In this document: positions 63,695 to 64,000 of the stretch, piece by piece
Layout of the letters: the number at the start of each line of letters is the position of its first letter
Position numbering within the stretch: the stretch's first letter is position 1
NCBI GenBank assembly: GCA_035565775.1
Contig: DATMRW010000021.1
Span: 310,001-374,000 of the forward strand
DNA from: PRO6 sp035565775
Lineage (GTDB): Bacteria; Pseudomonadota; Alphaproteobacteria; Rhizobiales; Xanthobacteraceae
Reading direction: 5' to 3'
DNA length: 64,000 bases
Program-made: the position numbers and the translations under genes
The notes under the pieces: model-generated
What the model was told of the DNA's origin: nothing
The model's input: the letters and a program-made list of their open reading frames with translations, nothing else
Databases searched by the model: none

Positions 63695-64000
63695 ATGACC
63701 GACACCGACGTCATAATTATCGGCGCGGGCCATAACGGCCTGACCTGCGCGGCCTATCTCGGCATGAGCGGCCTTCGGGTGAACGTCGTCGAGCGCCGCA
63801 ACGTGGTCGGCGGCGCGGCGGTGACGGAAGAGTTTCATCCTGGCTTTCGCAACTCGGTCGCCGCCTATACGGTGAGCCTGCTCAACCCCGCGGTCATCGC
63901 CGATCTCAAGCTCGCCGAACACGGCCTGCGCATCGTCGAGCGCCGCGCCCAGAATTTTCTGCCCGCCCCGGATGGAACCTATCTTCTCACCGGCGAGGGC
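63695..64000 (+). CDS. NAD(P)/FAD-dependent oxidoreductase, phytoene-dehydrogenase-like, partial
   Basis: The first 102 codons of a gene cut by the window edge. The start MTDTDVIIIGAGHNGLTCAA is the FAD-binding dinucleotide fold of CrtI/PYROXD2-like oxidoreductases, followed by VVERRNVVGGAAVTEEFHPGF. Carotenoid desaturation is one possibility; many relatives act on other hydrophobic substrates, and the missing C-terminus would decide. Divergent from the fusion gene. Confidence 0.8.
   Translation, partial: MTDTDVIIIGAGHNGLTCAAYLGMSGLRVNVVERRNVVGGAAVTEEFHPGFRNSVAAYTVSLLNPAVIADLKLAEHGLRIVERRAQNFLPAPDGTYLLTGEG

Overview
This is a GC-rich chromosomal segment of an alphaproteobacterium of order Rhizobiales/Hyphomicrobiales, most probably family Nitrobacteraceae (the Bradyrhizobium, Rhodopseudomonas, Afipia, Nitrobacter group). 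The pointers are a circularly permuted two-piece tmRNA gene with the tag ANDNYAPVAQAA, the thyA-folA-hflK-hflC-DUF2065-degP gene order, a TrcR (DUF1013) cell-cycle regulator, DUF1465 and DUF1192 proteins, promoters of the alphaproteobacterial general stress sigma factor EcfG, and a small protein carrying the Rhizobiales porin signature. Genus was not resolved. No phage, insertion sequence, integrase, CRISPR array or tRNA gene was seen. The window reads as core genome. All names below come from sequence recognition by eye, not from database searches.

Layout. 0-6.6 kb: central carbon cluster tkt-gap-pgk-fba (class I aldolase), closed by a strong terminator, then a ThiE-like protein that has lost a catalytic motif. 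6.6-12.5 kb: Sel1-repeat protein, SuhB-type phosphatase, a DUF3309 membrane peptide, a MotA/TolQ-like plus OmpA-like pair, a GNAT enzyme and a DUF892 stress protein. 12.5-16.6 kb: MsbA-like ABC exporter, rpmE, PaaI-type thioesterase, DUF1465, DUF1192. 16.6-23.9 kb: quinone oxidoreductase, a membrane GGDEF/EAL protein with a degenerate GGDEF motif, YqgE, a DsbD-alpha-like periplasmic protein, a one-cysteine peroxiredoxin and an EamA permease. 23.9-29.7 kb: rnhA-thrB-ispH operon, divergent trcR, a small lipoprotein and propionyl-CoA synthetase.

30-41 kb: CorC-type protein, a TAXI-TRAP uptake operon with DUF1850, a periplasmic beta-propeller, a CitE-like lyase coupled to a six-cysteine secreted protein, a secreted protein with lysozyme-like motifs, a VOC protein and three small unknown proteins. 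41-48.2 kb: degP, DUF2065, hflC, hflK, folA, thyA on the minus strand, then the tmRNA gene and sspB. SspB is the adaptor that hands tmRNA-tagged proteins to ClpXP, so tagging RNA and adaptor sit side by side. 48.2-50.8 kb: fumC followed by DUF4169 and two tandem ribbon-helix-helix proteins. 50.8-64 kb: a giant AsmA-family protein, an FAD-linked oxidase, a thioesterase, DUF1328, UvrD/PcrA helicase, a glycine-zipper protein, an L,D-transpeptidase, a membrane/spermidine-synthase fusion and the start of a phytoene-dehydrogenase-like gene cut by the window edge.

Themes. Envelope quality control (DegP, HflKC, AsmA, L,D-transpeptidase, the OmpA-like/TolQ pair) and general stress response recur. EcfG-type promoters precede tkt, DUF3309 and DUF892, with a weaker one before DUF1328; the tkt one is symmetric and fits the consensus on both strands. 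No convincing new multi-gene defence or mobile system was found. The most unusual items are the structured linker of the permuted tmRNA, the symmetric EcfG promoter, the porin-signature small protein and the duplicated RHH gene.
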